From Daphnia carinata (Eukaryota; Arthropoda; Branchiopoda; Diplostraca; Daphniidae), in the NCBI RefSeq assembly GCF_022539665.2, contig NC_081336.1:5720221-5784220 (forward strand): a DNA stretch of 64,000 nucleotides, written 5' to 3'. The position numbers and the translations under genes were made by a program. Below are positions 31,801 through 43,400 of the stretch, one piece after another (within the stretch, counting starts at the first letter, position 1; each line of letters opens with the position of its first letter). The notes below the pieces were generated by a model. It ran no database searches and was not told the origin of the DNA. It saw only the letters and a program-made list of their open reading frames with translations.

Positions 31801-32398
31801 CTGCTAAGGCCGAACCGGTGGCATGATGGTAGAGCCTCGCTTTTTCTACTGGCATAATATCCAGCATCGAAAAGACCATCAACCGAGACTTATTGGAACT
31901 TCAGATTTTTATAAAAAAACAAAAAAATTTTAATCTAAATGTCTGACAAAAGCGGGCCTATTCGTTAGGTTCATATTTGATCCAATCCGATTTCCCGGGC
32001 ATAATTTGTAGGGTTCTATTTTGTTCCGTACTATTCCACCTCCAATCTACGTAGATCCGTGGGAAACACAACCAATCACAGAGCTTGTTATTGTATTGTA
32101 CGCCATTGTTGGACTAACATGTTTTTGCTGCTGATCAGCTGTGCTCTTTGTACTTGAATTTCACTCTATATATATTGTAATTAAATAGATAATAATATTT
32201 AAATTATTTAATTTCTTTTTTGGACTTTTGCCCAATTGCTATCTGCTATGTTTATAAGTTTTTGGAAGTTACCATTCACCTAAGCTTTAAAAAATGGCTT
32301 CATTCACCGGCTAGATTTTTCTCAACACTTTCAAAGATCCTAACCAACGTTGTAGTTGGTTCAGATCATTTCAGATTTTCCACTTTCTGATTGGCTTA
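31801..32398. other. Spacer
   Basis: AT-rich. TGGCATGATGGTAGAGC at about 31817 resembles a tRNA A-box, but no B-box follows. Confidence 0.4.
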
Positions 32399-32400
32399 TA

Positions 32401-33393
32401 CAGTACCCGCCCTTAGTATCCGAACACCAAGGGTTTTTGGGGCTTTTTTACACGGTGTCTTATGACGGTAGGGTCCTTGCGCAAAGGTAAAAAAGGGCCA
32501 GTAAAAATGACGATAAAAAAATAAAATTTTGTTCTGACGTTAATTAAATAATGGGCTATTTGGCACTATTTTTTTTAATTTTTTATCTATAAGACTTTTT
32601 GACTTACATGCTAGTCATGTATTATCCGAACACCGCCTTGATCTTATAGGGTGCCTAATGACACTACCTCATTTTTTAGAATTTTTTTTTTAATATAAGG
32701 AAATGTTTTCTAGATGTCGCAATTACATTAATCGATAGGATATTCATTAAACTATATCCCATTTTAGTAGTATAACTTAATGTCAATTATTTTAAGAACG
32801 GGAATTTTTTTAAGTGAAGACTGTGCTAAGTTTTTCCCGTCAAAAATAGTTTATCTTGTTCCCACTTGAGGCGCTGCACTCATTACGCTTTTTCAGACAG
32901 CTAACACAGTTTACTGTAAAAGCAGACGTATTTCTGTTTGCTTTTACGTATTGAGTTCACTCTAAAAAATTTTCTTCACTTTAAAAAATTCCCGTTCCTA
33001 AAATAATTGATATTAAGTTATATTACTAAAATAGGATATAGTTTAATGAATATCCTATCGATTAATGTAATTGCGACATCTAGAAAACATTTCCTTATAT
33101 TAAAAAAAGAATTCTAAAAAATGAGGTAGTGTCATTAGGCACCCTATAAGATCAAGGCGGTGTTCGGATAATACATGACTAGCATGTAAGTCAAAAAGTC
33201 TTATAGATAAAAATTTTTAAAAAATAGTGCTAAATAGCCCATTATTTAATTAATATCAGGGCAAAATTTTATTTTTTTATCTTCATTTTTAATGGCCCTT
33301 TTTTACGCTTGTGCAAGGGACCCTACCGCCATAAGACACCCTGTAAAAAAGCCCCAAAAACCCTCGGTGTTCGGATACTAAGGGCGGGTACTG
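32401..33393. mobile_element. 993-bp foldback element, Tc1/mariner-like
   Basis: Two near-identical arms of about 420 bp (32401-32820 and 32973-33393) in inverted orientation around an approximately 150-bp centre. The termini are CAGTACCCGCCCTTAGTATC and its complement, flanked by TA on both sides, and a CAGT start with TA duplication is typical of Tc1/mariner. The subterminal motif TCCGAACACC occurs twice per arm. No transposase ORF, so non-autonomous. Transcription through it would give a long double-stranded hairpin. Confidence 0.85.
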
Positions 33394-33544
33394 TATATAA
33401 ACGGTAAATTCCCCGATTGGAAGGTAAGTTCTACATGACGTCAGTGGTACGTTTCTTTGTGTTTGTTTTGTACATTTTTCATTCCAATTTTCACCGTTTT
33501 TCTGGCTGCCAATAATTCGGTCAGTAGACAATCAACGTAACTTA

Positions 33545-34130
33545 CTGTGGTGCCATCTTCCGTCAATAATGGATTCTGAAATCATTGCCGCTAAAGAATG
33601 ATTCATTCTTTCCACAGCTCCGTTTTCCTGAGGATGATAGCTGTATGTCGTTTTGCGGCTAATGAGTAATTTATTGACCAATGCTTGAGTTAAGTCAGCG
33701 ACGAAACATTTTGCGTAGTCGATGATGATTTGCTCTGAAGCTCCATGGCGTTGAAAAATTTAATTTACGAAAAATTCAGCGACAACTTCTGCTTTGGTGG
33801 TGGTATAGCTTTTTGCTCAACCAATTTAGTCAGGCAATGAACTGTAACAATTATCATTTTTTAAAACCTGGAGATGGCAGGAACGGACCTAGCAGGCCAA
33901 TATCACTTTTTAAAAGGTCTCTTCACTTTCATGCTCTACAGAAATTTCGGTGGCCTATCTGGGGGCTCCTTTCCTGACTTAACAGTTCACGCAGCTCTGA
34001 GAGTCACGCGTTATGTCAAGATGTATTTTCGTCCAAAAGAATCGACTGCAAATTCTGTGTAGCGTCTGCTTGATGCCTAAATGGCTGAAAACGATGTCAT
34101 CATTCTAAGCGTGCAGAATTCATTCATGGA
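33545..34130 (-). pseudogene. Relic of a Gypsy integrase, antisense
   Basis: Read on the - strand, broken pieces appear in order: zinc-domain HLGIKQTLHRICSRFFW...SCVNC, then DIGLLGPF, TKLVEQKAI, HGASEQII-DYAKCFVADL (family: ITDRGKCF), TYSYHPQENGAVERMNHSL and the start of the next helix. Multiple frameshifts and stops; the second catalytic Asp box is damaged. Close in wording to the element 2 integrase, so an old relative. No LTR is attached. Confidence 0.8.
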
Positions 34131-34140
34131 AATCGACAGG

Positions 34141-34480
34141 TAGGGAAGACTGTGGTGAACCGGGACAGTGGATGAAGTGGGAGAGCTGGAGGAAAAATAG
34201 TAAATATGGATTTAAAATTTCAAATAAATTGTATAGTATTTGTATACATGTTTTCTATTTAAGGAAGAAGTTTGAAACGAAAAATATGAATGATTCGAAA
34301 CGTTAAAATTTGTAAAAAATACAGAAGCTATTTAAAACTGACAAAACGGTATTTTCTTCGTTAAGTTTTTCGTCGCGTTTTAGTGTTTTTCTTCGCAACA
34401 ATACAAGTAGTTAATATTTTCTACATACAAACGTTTTGTTTATACATTTCTCAACTCTCGTGCAAACATTATTTAAATAC
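34141..34480 (+). mobile_element. Truncated copy of the GGGGAGACTGGGGTGA-ended MITE
   Basis: TAGGGAAGACTGTGGTGAAC at the left, then GGGACAGTGGATGAAGTGG and GCTGGAGGAAAA, as in the copies at 35536 and 55175. The right end is missing or too diverged to place; the end given is approximate. Confidence 0.6.
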
Positions 34481-35535
34481 AACTTGAAATACGATTAGCT
34501 ATCAGTTGGTCACCGAATCCACGGGTGACTCTGGCGGTGGCTTAGACACGGCATGCCGTACGCCCGATACACGAATGGGTCATCAGTGATAAAATGGTAC
34601 TATCTAAAAAAAAATGGATAAATTTTGTATTTGATTGTTAGAATAACGAAAATAATAAGTTTTTTACCGTTTAACGATATTTGTAGAAAACCACTAGTAC
34701 CTGTCTACCTCAATATATTCCATTTTCTCTGTGTAATAGTTCCTTTTGTGAGCGTTTAATTTATGTTGAAAGTGCTTGTTTTCTTCTTCACTATTCCATC
34801 AAAACATATCTTTCACTTCAGTAGCCTGGGGTGCAAAAGCCATCTATTCCTAGAAATATTTTCAGCTAGCGATTATTACTGTGCTCCCCGTACAAAACGG
34901 TAAGGTCGAATTTTGGCGATGCCCAAATACTAGCCTTATCAAGCCTTCTCGTCGCTAGCTTGCAGAATATTAAGCTAGGGATACGTTTGGGTTAGCTTGA
35001 GTTAAGTGGAGTAGCGTCAGCGGATTAAAATTAAACTTGCGTGCAGCGCAAGGTATGAAACCGCAGGCCAGCCGTTTAGCTTACGAGAGCCAAGCAATTG
35101 GAATTAATGTAAGCTAGAAAAAAGGGGGTTACAAAAATATATATGATTTAGCATTGAAACAAAATCAAAATAAGCATTGGCTTGAAGAGGTAGGGTAGAA
35201 AACAATCCCTGATCTCGTACTACGTAGGAGCTTCATACTGTGGGGCAAAAAAAAATAATAAGGTGTCTAGACTCTACACCTAATTCCACCCTAGAGACTA
35301 GAGTCTACCCTAGTTCCATCTACCCATAAATTTACATAAGTTTTCAAAATTATTCGTTTAAACTGACCTTTTGGTTTTATATTTCTATTGGATTCATACA
35401 GCAGACATCGATAAAAGATACAGCCCTAGCTCAGTTATAAAACCGGTCTGTGTACTTATCTATGACTGAATGGTTCTAACGAACAAAGCAACCGATCTCA
35501 GTGCGACCAATCTCCGATTAATTAAAAATTTGATC
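34481..35535. other. Spacer, no gene seen
   Basis: Mixed sequence without coding signal. Small inverted motifs around GTCTAGACTC / GAGACTAGAG lie near 35265-35310. Confidence 0.45.
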
Positions 35536-36570
35536 GTAGGGGAGAGTGGGGTGAGCCGGGAAAGTGGATGAAGTAGAACAGCTGGAGGAAAACAAGTAAA
35601 TATTGATTTAAAGTTTCACAAAAATTATATAGTATTTGTATACATCTTTCCTATTTAAGGTAAGAGTTTTAAACGAAAATGTAAAAAAATACAGAAGTTA
35701 TTTGGAAAATAAAAAAACGGTATTTTCTTCGTTAAATTTTGCGCCGCTATTTACTGTTTTTCTTTTCAATAATTCAAGTAGTTAAAATTTTATACATACA
35801 AACATTTTGTTTATCCATTTCTCTACCGTTAGCAAAAAAAAATTATTTTAGGACCGTTATTTTGGGCCGAAATGGCGTTCTTGTCAAAAGCTTTTATTGG
35901 GGTTGGTCGGGACAGCAGATGGGCTTGAAATAGGACAGTAGTGGGTGGAGTTGAAGGCGGAGCTCCAAAAAGCGGAAAACAAAAAAAAATTATAGTACTA
36001 TACTAAATAGTAGAAAAAATTACCTATAATTAAATTTATTGTTGTAAACAAAATATTTGACGGTAACAGCCTTTAACGTTTCTTACGTCACCTATGAGTT
36101 TTTTCACAGATCTTTAGCAACCAATGATCGATTTTAGTAATCGATATCCTAAGCCCGGCCCCTTCATTTTTTCACTATCTATTTATAAGGCATTTCTTAT
36201 GCTATAAGAAAAATTATTCATTTACATCTGAAAAACAATAAAAACTTATCTAAAATAAGGAGCTTATTTAGTAGTATCCCAATGACTTATTATATTTTTT
36301 AAAATTTATTTGATAATTATAGGTTGAGGCTGTCCCACAACACCCACCCTGGTGTCCCAATCCACAACACCACAGGCTCCTCCCTCAAATTTTTCAAAAC
36401 TTTAAATATCTGTAGAAAGTACACAACTTCTTCTAAAAATCTCAAAAAAAACATGGCGGTAAACGAAGAAGCAAGAAATATATTTACACAAACAAAAAGA
36501 AAACGAGTAATTTATATCGAAGTTATGGCCGAAAAAGAAAACGTGTCCCGCACACCCTACTCTCCCCTAT
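35536..36570 (+). mobile_element. MITE of the GGGGAGACTGGGGTGA family, full copy
   Basis: Left end GTAGGGGAGAGTGGGGTGAG, right end ACCCTACTCTCCCCTAT (inverted). Shares with the 55175 copy the inner blocks GGCGGAGCT and ACAGTAGTGGGTGGAGTT, and near the right end GGCTCCTCCCTCAAATTTTT. No ORF of note. Confidence 0.75.
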
Positions 36571-37307
36571 GGGATTGTAAAAGCGTATGGCACAAGGGTG
36601 GTGCTTTACGCTATGCAACTATAGTTCCGCGCTCGAACCGCTGTGATAACATACTTGTTAAGATTTTAATCATGCGTGTAATATATTTTGGGGGTATTTG
36701 TGGTAAAAGACAAATGTATCTTAATGGGTATGGAACCATCCAATAGAGCAGTGTTATGACGAACTCGCAAAACCGCATCCATTTTTTTACAATGCGCAAA
36801 GAAAAGTAACGCAATATCTAATTTCCTTTTACTGTTCTCGTCTGAATTCGTTTTCTGCCAATTGTTTTAGAAAGGTCATTATACCAATTCTTACCATTGC
36901 CTAAAATTGCTAGAACCAATTTACGTAATATTTGTTTGCGTGTTTTAAAGTGCTTTATCCGCCGAACTCGAAATTTTGGTTATTTTATATTATAATAAGA
37001 ATACATATATATTCTTATTATATATTAGTGACAATTTTTGCAGTATGTGAAGAGAAAGCTTTTTCGGCGTCGAAAATGCTTTTTACCATTACCGACAGAG
37101 GCAATAGCAACGGCATTCAGCAGGGTAAAGGCAAAGCACTAAACGTGTTCAATTTTCTAGTCCAAGTCGGCAGAAGCGGGTAACAAACAATGGAGATATT
37201 CATATTTCATGCGGCAACGGGGAAAACCATTTTTGCAATTAAAAAGCAAGCTCGTCATCAACTAAAAATATTCCCCACTAACACCCTACGTTGATTTAAT
37301 AGAATAT
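36571..37307. other. Spacer before element 2
   Basis: No gene recognised. ATAT at 37304-37307 is the left copy of the element 2 target duplication. Confidence 0.5.
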
Positions 37308-37722
37308 TTTCACGTGGATTCGGAGGACATCCACGTGTTAACGAGGGACACGTGGAGTCCGAGGACATCCACGTGCTGGGAACGTCTCGTACATCAGCCC
37401 CAACCCCTTTTCTCCGCTTTCACTTCCGTAAGGTCAAGTAGAATTATCTGCTTGACCATCTTATTGGAAGAGCTTACCCCTTCTATGCGCTTTCTATTCG
37501 AACGGTCACGTAGAGGTTATCTACGTGACCATCTCCTTTACTTCCCGCGTCACCCTAGCGGGTAACGACCCTTTTGCTTTAAATAGGAGGGCCTACGAGT
37601 GAGACGAGGCTCTCAGTAGACAGTTGGATGTGGAGTGTTAAGTGTGGCAGAAATTAATACACCAGGTTCAAAAGCGCTGTGAGTCAGTCCTTTTTTAGTG
37701 GAGTGCGGCAGTAGCCGTCACA
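37308..37722 (+). repeat. Element 2, 5' LTR
   Basis: 415 bp ending GCCGTCACA. U3 carries four short palindromes (37311-37337, 37349-37375, 37432-37457, 37504-37530), the first two with CACGTG E-box cores. TTTAAATA at about 37578 is the promoter candidate. Its first two bases read TT where the 3' LTR has TG. Confidence 0.95.
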
Positions 37723-37724
37723 AT

Positions 37725-37741
37725 TGGTGGAGACGCAGGTC
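37725..37741 (+). promoter_or_regulatory. Element 2 primer-binding site
   Basis: TGGTGGAGACGCAGGTC follows the LTR after two bases. TGG start as expected; the priming tRNA could not be named from memory. Confidence 0.6.
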
Positions 37742-37808
37742 GAGCCCCTAAAGAACTTCGTAAATTTGATTCCGTGTCGGTCAACCGAATTTTCCGTAAA
37801 TCCATTTA

Positions 37809-37990
37809 TCGCATTTAATTTCGTTCGTTTACCGCAAACTGGTGCAAGAGGTGGCCAGCAAGGCGGAAGTTTTTTTTGTTGGGAAGGTTCCTTTATTTTT
37901 GTTGTGTGCGGATTTTCAGTATATCGCATTTGATTTCGTGCGTTTGCCGCAAACTGGTACAAGAGGTGGCCAGCAAAGCGGAAGTTTTCG
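37809..37990 (+). repeat. Tandem duplication in the element 2 leader
   Basis: A 67-base block (TCGCATTTAATTTCGTTCG... to GGCGGAAGTTTT) at 37809-37875 recurs at 37924-37990, period 115. It overlaps the 5' end of the open gag frame, which suggests that the frame before ATG 38070 is leader rather than protein. Confidence 0.75.
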
Positions 37991-40499
37991 TTGGGGAGGG
38001 TCCCGTAATTTTTTGGAGAATTGTTTGAGATTCGAAACTATTGGGATTCTCCAGTGTTCGCGTCGACTGATGAGTAAACAGTCAGGGAGATATCCTACGT
38101 GCGGCCGGGCGCCAAGTAGACGGTTACATCCGGAACTATTTGATCAATCTGAACTGATAGAAAAGGTGGAAGTGCCTGATAGTAGTGTCATTGTTAATGT
38201 AACACCCCTCACACGTGACAGTGCGACAGTGTCAAGAGAAGACGTTCGTGGAGTAGAACGCGCAGTAATCAGTGAACCACGAAACTCGACACCAGAGCAA
38301 TCTCGGCTCAATTTTTACACACGGCCCAGCAACATGGCGGCAAGTGTACAAAAATTCATAGCACCGCCGATTTTTTCAGCAAACCTGGAGGAAGATCCTA
38401 TGGATTGGTTAGAACGCTTTGAGATAGTGGCAGCGTACAACCGTTGGTCAGATGCAGACCAAGCGCGGAATTTCGCGATGTATTTGGAAGGGGCAGCCAG
38501 AAAATGGTTTTTGGTGCATCCTCACCCTGATCACTGGGAGGATCTTCCGCTCCGCCCGAACCCGGAAGACCCAACACGACCCAATCTGCCAGCAGCGACA
38601 GGGTTAAAATCGCAATTCGTAGCGGCCTTTCGGCAGGCTAATTTCACACTAGTGCAAGAGAGCAAGCTTCGTCAACGAGTACAAGGCGTAGAGGAAGACA
38701 TAGTGTCGTATTTCTACGACGTAATTAATATGTGCAGGTTGGTGAACCCGACAATGTCACAAGAGCATCAACTAGAACATCTATACCGCGGTCTAAAACC
38801 ATCGTTATTGCAAAAAATTTACCCACATAAGCCGACATCTACGGCTGACTTTCTAGATCTGGCCAAGTTACACACGGAGGCCATGGTTCTGGCGAACCAG
38901 AAAGTTTGGGCCCAATCTTTAAGAGCGCTATCAGAGGAGCCGGAAAATACGAAACTGAACAAGAATGTGACTCAACTGACATTAACAGCAGAAATTACGA
39001 GTGCGCTGAAACAATTAAACGAAACGGTGAAACAGTTACACTTATCTACAGGACCGGCATCCCAAATGGCTAAAATGGGTCAAAGCAAAATCAGTAGTAA
39101 TGGATTCGATAGAAATAGAAGGACGACCGAGGGAAGATACGTATGCGGATTTTGTTCAAAAATAGGCCACCTTGACTACAGATGCTTCCAGAACCCAGCG
39201 TCAGCATTATACAGAGGCCCAAGACAGAATCAGATGAGACAACAGGGCGAACAACAACACGCCAGGCAAAGGCAGTTTCATCAGCCGGAAGGACACAAGC
39301 AAGCAGGAACGGTGAACAGTGTGGCGTTACACTCGAATGCAGAAGAATTACCGAACCTGGAGCAACAATTTTATGTGAACAAGATTGACATTCCTAACAA
39401 AACGGACCATGGAACGGCACAGTCAACACAGCCATTGTCAACACAGGAAGATCAAAGTGGTGAAGAGACAAGTGAGATTATAAAACAAAAGTTGGGGAAG
39501 AATGTACCAATACTGTTGTCGGACATATCCCGTTTAATCAAAAAGACGGTGAAATGTGGAGACATCACAGCAACGGCAGTGGTGGACACGGGCGCAGCAG
39601 TCAGCGTCATATCGCCAAAATTGTTGGGACGCACACATTATGTGATGGAGGATTGGGGCGGCCCGGACATTGTATTAGCAAATGGTTCCAAAGTAACGCC
39701 GTTAGGAGCAGCCCGGGTAACCATAACCCATAATAATACAACAGCCCAAGGAAGGGCAGTAATCATGGAAATGGACGGAATTGACTTGTTGCTGGGGAAT
39801 GATTTTTTAAAACAATTCGGAAAACTTCGAATTGATTACACCGGTGACACAACGCAAGTGATATTGGGAGAGCTACCGTTTAAGGATGATCACGATCAAG
39901 AGGAAAGTCTTCAGGCTGGCAGTAAAATTAGTAACACAACTAGTTACATGATTCCGGCATTTTCGGTGATAACAGTGAACACAAATCGCGACGAGAATAG
40001 CTCTTCAACTGGGTTGTTTTCCCCTTCGACAGAGTTATGGGTGTCTAAAAAGCTGGCAACAGGTCATGCTATTCTGGCGGCAGATTCGAAGTGCATACCG
40101 GTGGCCAATTTATCGGCCGTACCAGTGTGGCTAAAGGAAGGGTCAACTTTGGGGACGGTACAGCCATATACCAATAAGATAATCAAGTGTGAGTGGGAGG
40201 AGCTTCCACAACAAGAGGACGGAGAAAACAAGGACAAGCTGACGTTGGAGGAGAAGAACCTAGTAGATAATTTGGAACAACAAATAAATAGTGAACTAAC
40301 AAACGAAAATCGAAAATCGCTACTAGCACTACTAGAAGGAACCTATCATGCTTCGCAAAGAATGACAAAGATATGGGATTTTGTACGACAGCAGAACATC
40401 AAATCAATATCAAAGAGGGAGCGTTACCAATATATCAGCGACCAAATGCAAGCGCATGGAAAGCGCGGAAAATCATACAAGGATTATCAGAAGACATGA
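37842..40499 (+). CDS. gag: Element 2 gag-protease polyprotein
   Basis: Open for 885 codons. The likely start is ATG 38070 (MSKQSGRYPTCGR), after the leader repeat. The capsid has the Gag pattern DPMDWLERFEIVAAYNRWSD, MYLEGAARKWF and LEHLYRGLKPSL. Nucleocapsid CCHC knuckle CGFCSKIGHLDYRC near 39144. Aspartic protease VVDTGAAVSVISPKLLG (about 39577) with LLLGNDFLKQFGKLRIDY. After protease the frame runs 600 bases into a linker and ends at TGA 40497-40499, while RT continues in the -1 frame from about 40340. Builds the particle and, through the protease, matures it. The -1 change may be programmed or an indel; no canonical slippery site is evident. Confidence 0.9.
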   Translation: MQEVASKAEVFFVGKVPLFLLCADFQYIAFDFVRLPQTGTRGGQQSGSFRWGGSRNFLENCLRFETIGILQCSRRLMSKQSGRYPTCGRAPSRRLHPELFDQSELIEKVEVPDSSVIVNVTPLTRDSATVSREDVRGVERAVISEPRNSTPEQSRLNFYTRPSNMAASVQKFIAPPIFSANLEEDPMDWLERFEIVAAYNRWSDADQARNFAMYLEGAARKWFLVHPHPDHWEDLPLRPNPEDPTRPNLPAATGLKSQFVAAFRQANFTLVQESKLRQRVQGVEEDIVSYFYDVINMCRLVNPTMSQEHQLEHLYRGLKPSLLQKIYPHKPTSTADFLDLAKLHTEAMVLANQKVWAQSLRALSEEPENTKLNKNVTQLTLTAEITSALKQLNETVKQLHLSTGPASQMAKMGQSKISSNGFDRNRRTTEGRYVCGFCSKIGHLDYRCFQNPASALYRGPRQNQMRQQGEQQHARQRQFHQPEGHKQAGTVNSVALHSNAEELPNLEQQFYVNKIDIPNKTDHGTAQSTQPLSTQEDQSGEETSEIIKQKLGKNVPILLSDISRLIKKTVKCGDITATAVVDTGAAVSVISPKLLGRTHYVMEDWGGPDIVLANGSKVTPLGAARVTITHNNTTAQGRAVIMEMDGIDLLLGNDFLKQFGKLRIDYTGDTTQVILGELPFKDDHDQEESLQAGSKISNTTSYMIPAFSVITVNTNRDENSSSTGLFSPSTELWVSKKLATGHAILAADSKCIPVANLSAVPVWLKEGSTLGTVQPYTNKIIKCEWEELPQQEDGENKDKLTLEEKNLVDNLEQQINSELTNENRKSLLALLEGTYHASQRMTKIWDFVRQQNIKSISKRERYQYISDQMQAHGKRGKSYKDYQKT

Positions 40500-43400
40500 T
40501 AAAAGCTGGCATCATAGAAAGATCAGAGAGCCCTTGGGGAGCGCCAGTCGTACTGATAAAGAAAAAGGATGGATCATGGCGGTTCTGTGTAGACTACCGG
40601 GGATTAAACGAGGTCACAGTTAGAGACGTATACCCTCTACCCCGTATCAACGATATTCTGAGCAAACTAGAAGGCGCGGAATATTTTTCCATAATGGATT
40701 TACAATCAGGATATCATCAACTTCCACTGCGAAAAGAAGACAGAGAAAAGACGGTGTTTATCACAGCAGACGGATTATATCAATTCAAAGTCCTGCCATT
40801 CGAACTAACGAATGGGCCCAGTGCCTTTCAACGGGCAATGGACGTCATTTTGGGAGGACTGCGTTGGAATTCATGCCTAGTGTACCTAGATGACGTAGTG
40901 GTGTACGCACCTGATTTTCAAACTCACGTGCATCGCTTACACCTGGTATTATCGTGCTTAGCCAAAGCAGGGCTTAAACTAAAAGGAAACAAATGCCAAT
41001 TCGCAATGACGACGTTGAAAGTCCTAGGACACGTTGTTTCTAAACAAGGCATATCACCAGATCCGGAAAAAATTGCAGCAGTAGCAGACTTCGCAGAATG
41101 CAACGAGGGAAAAACATTAGCAGAAAAAATCAGACGAGTTCAAAGCTTTGTCGGGCTTTGTTCGTACTACAGACGGCATATAAAAAATTTCGCCAAATTA
41201 GCCCAAACACTGACAAGATTAACCAAGAAAGGCACATCTTTTATTTGGGAGGAAGCTCAGCGAACAAGTTTCATAAATCTGAAACAAATGTTAACTGCGG
41301 CCCCGATATTGGCTCACCCAGATTATGAAGCACCGATGATTATCATGACGGACGCTTGTGGATACGGCATTGGGGCGGTATTGTCACAGTCCAAAGACGG
41401 AAAAGAATATCCGTTGGCTTACGCCAGTCGGCTGATGTCAAAATCAGAAGTCAATTATTCGATTACTGAGAAAGAATGCCTGGCTCTCATCTGGGGCTTG
41501 AAGAAATTTAGAAGTTTTGTGTGGGGCTGCAAAGTAATAATTGTGACCGATCATGAAGCCCTCTGTTGGCTAAGGACAAAAAAGGATTTAGCAGGACGAC
41601 TAGCACGCTGGAGTTTGTGCCTGCTAGAATACGACGTAGAGATCAGATATAGGAATGGTAAACTACATTCCAACGCGGACTGCTTGTCTCGCTACCCAAT
41701 CCCCATCACAGAAACGGAGACAGAAGATCGGTGCATAGCTATTGGAATACTGCAATATAACCAAGCAGACTTTATGTCAACAGACATATTATTGGATCTG
41801 GCACAGAAGCAACGTGGAGTAAGCAAATGGGGAAAACTTATGGAAAAACTGGAATTACAAAGATCGGCCGGAAGGTGCTTTTCACTGGATGAAGGAAAAT
41901 TGTATAAAAAGAAGACGAAATGGGGAATACAATGGCTACGATTATGCGTTCCTCCTGATTATAGACACATGGTGTTAACAGCATGTCATAATGATCCGTA
42001 TTCAGGACATATGGGAATCCAGAAAACGCTACAGAAAATTACGCACCATTTTTTTTGGGAGGACATGGCGAAAGACGTGATGGAGTACGTTAAAACATGC
42101 CCACAGTGTCAAACACGAAAAAGCCCAAAACTCCTTCCAGGTGGGATGCTGCAATGTATCAAAGTGGCCAGACCGTTCCAAAAGGTGGGGGTGGACCTCC
42201 TAGGACCGTTTACGTTATCGGACTCAGGGAATAAAATGATCATCGTAGCAGTGGATTATTTGACAAAATGGGTGGAATTAAAAGCCTTGCCATCGGGCAA
42301 GGCAGAAGACGTTACTAAATTTCTGGTGGAATACATTGCACTACGTCATGGAATGCCCGAAGCCATAATAACGGATCGGGGCAAATGCTTCCTAGCAGAA
42401 GTTACGCAAACCATGTTTCAGAAGTTGGGATTCAGGCATAAGACAACTTCAAGTTATCATCCACAAGCAAATGGACAAGTGGAACGCATGAATCACACTT
42501 TAGCCACGATGATGTCGATGTACGTCTCAAACGACCAAAAGAACTGGGATGAACTATTGCAGCACATTTGCTTCGCGTATAATACAGCACGACAAGAATC
42601 CACTGGATTTTCGCCATTTTTTCTACTATACGGTAGAGAACCAGTACTCCCAATAGACCTACTAACAGGAGCTCAGCCAAATCCACGACTCTCAACGGAC
42701 TTGGCAAAAAAGACATACGTTGAACAACTAATGAGTGACTTATCAATCGCGAGAGACATTGTGCGGACACGATTACAGCACGCACAAGAGAAACAAAAAA
42801 TGGGTTATGATGCTCATCACCGCATAGTAACATTTCAGGCAGGAGACATGGTACTGATATACAAGCCAATAAGGAAAAAAGGACGTTCCGATAAACTACT
42901 ACATCGATGGATAGGCCCATACGAAGTTCTACGTCAAACCACGCCAGTTAACTACGAAGTCCAGCCGAAGAGAAAAGGCGGCAAAACCGAAATCGTTCAT
43001 GTCGTCAGTATGAAGTTATTTCATCAAACCAGCACACTTCAGGAAGGATTGGCACAAAGATCATCAGCGGATAACGGACGGGTGAAACATCAGGAAAACA
43101 GGAGTGAATCGACGAGCGCCGAGGACGAAACAACCGAGATTATAGAGAATGAAGAGGAAGAACAGACAGCTAGGCAGAAAAACTCAAATATTCAAGTAAG
43201 CCACTCGATGGAACAAACTTCGGAAAGAGAAGGAAACACCCAAGAGATGGGCCTTACACGGCCACTACGGAATCGGCGCAAACCCGATTTTTTCAGGGCA
43301 GGGATAATTCACCTACTGTTTCTATTGTTAATCGGGTGCACATTCAGTACCTCAGCAATGATGGTCAGGGACACCGTAATTTTCAAAGAACAACCAGGAA

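Noticed and set aside
31817..31835. tRNA gene from TGGCATGATGGTAGAGC
   Set aside because: No B-box at the right distance and no stems.
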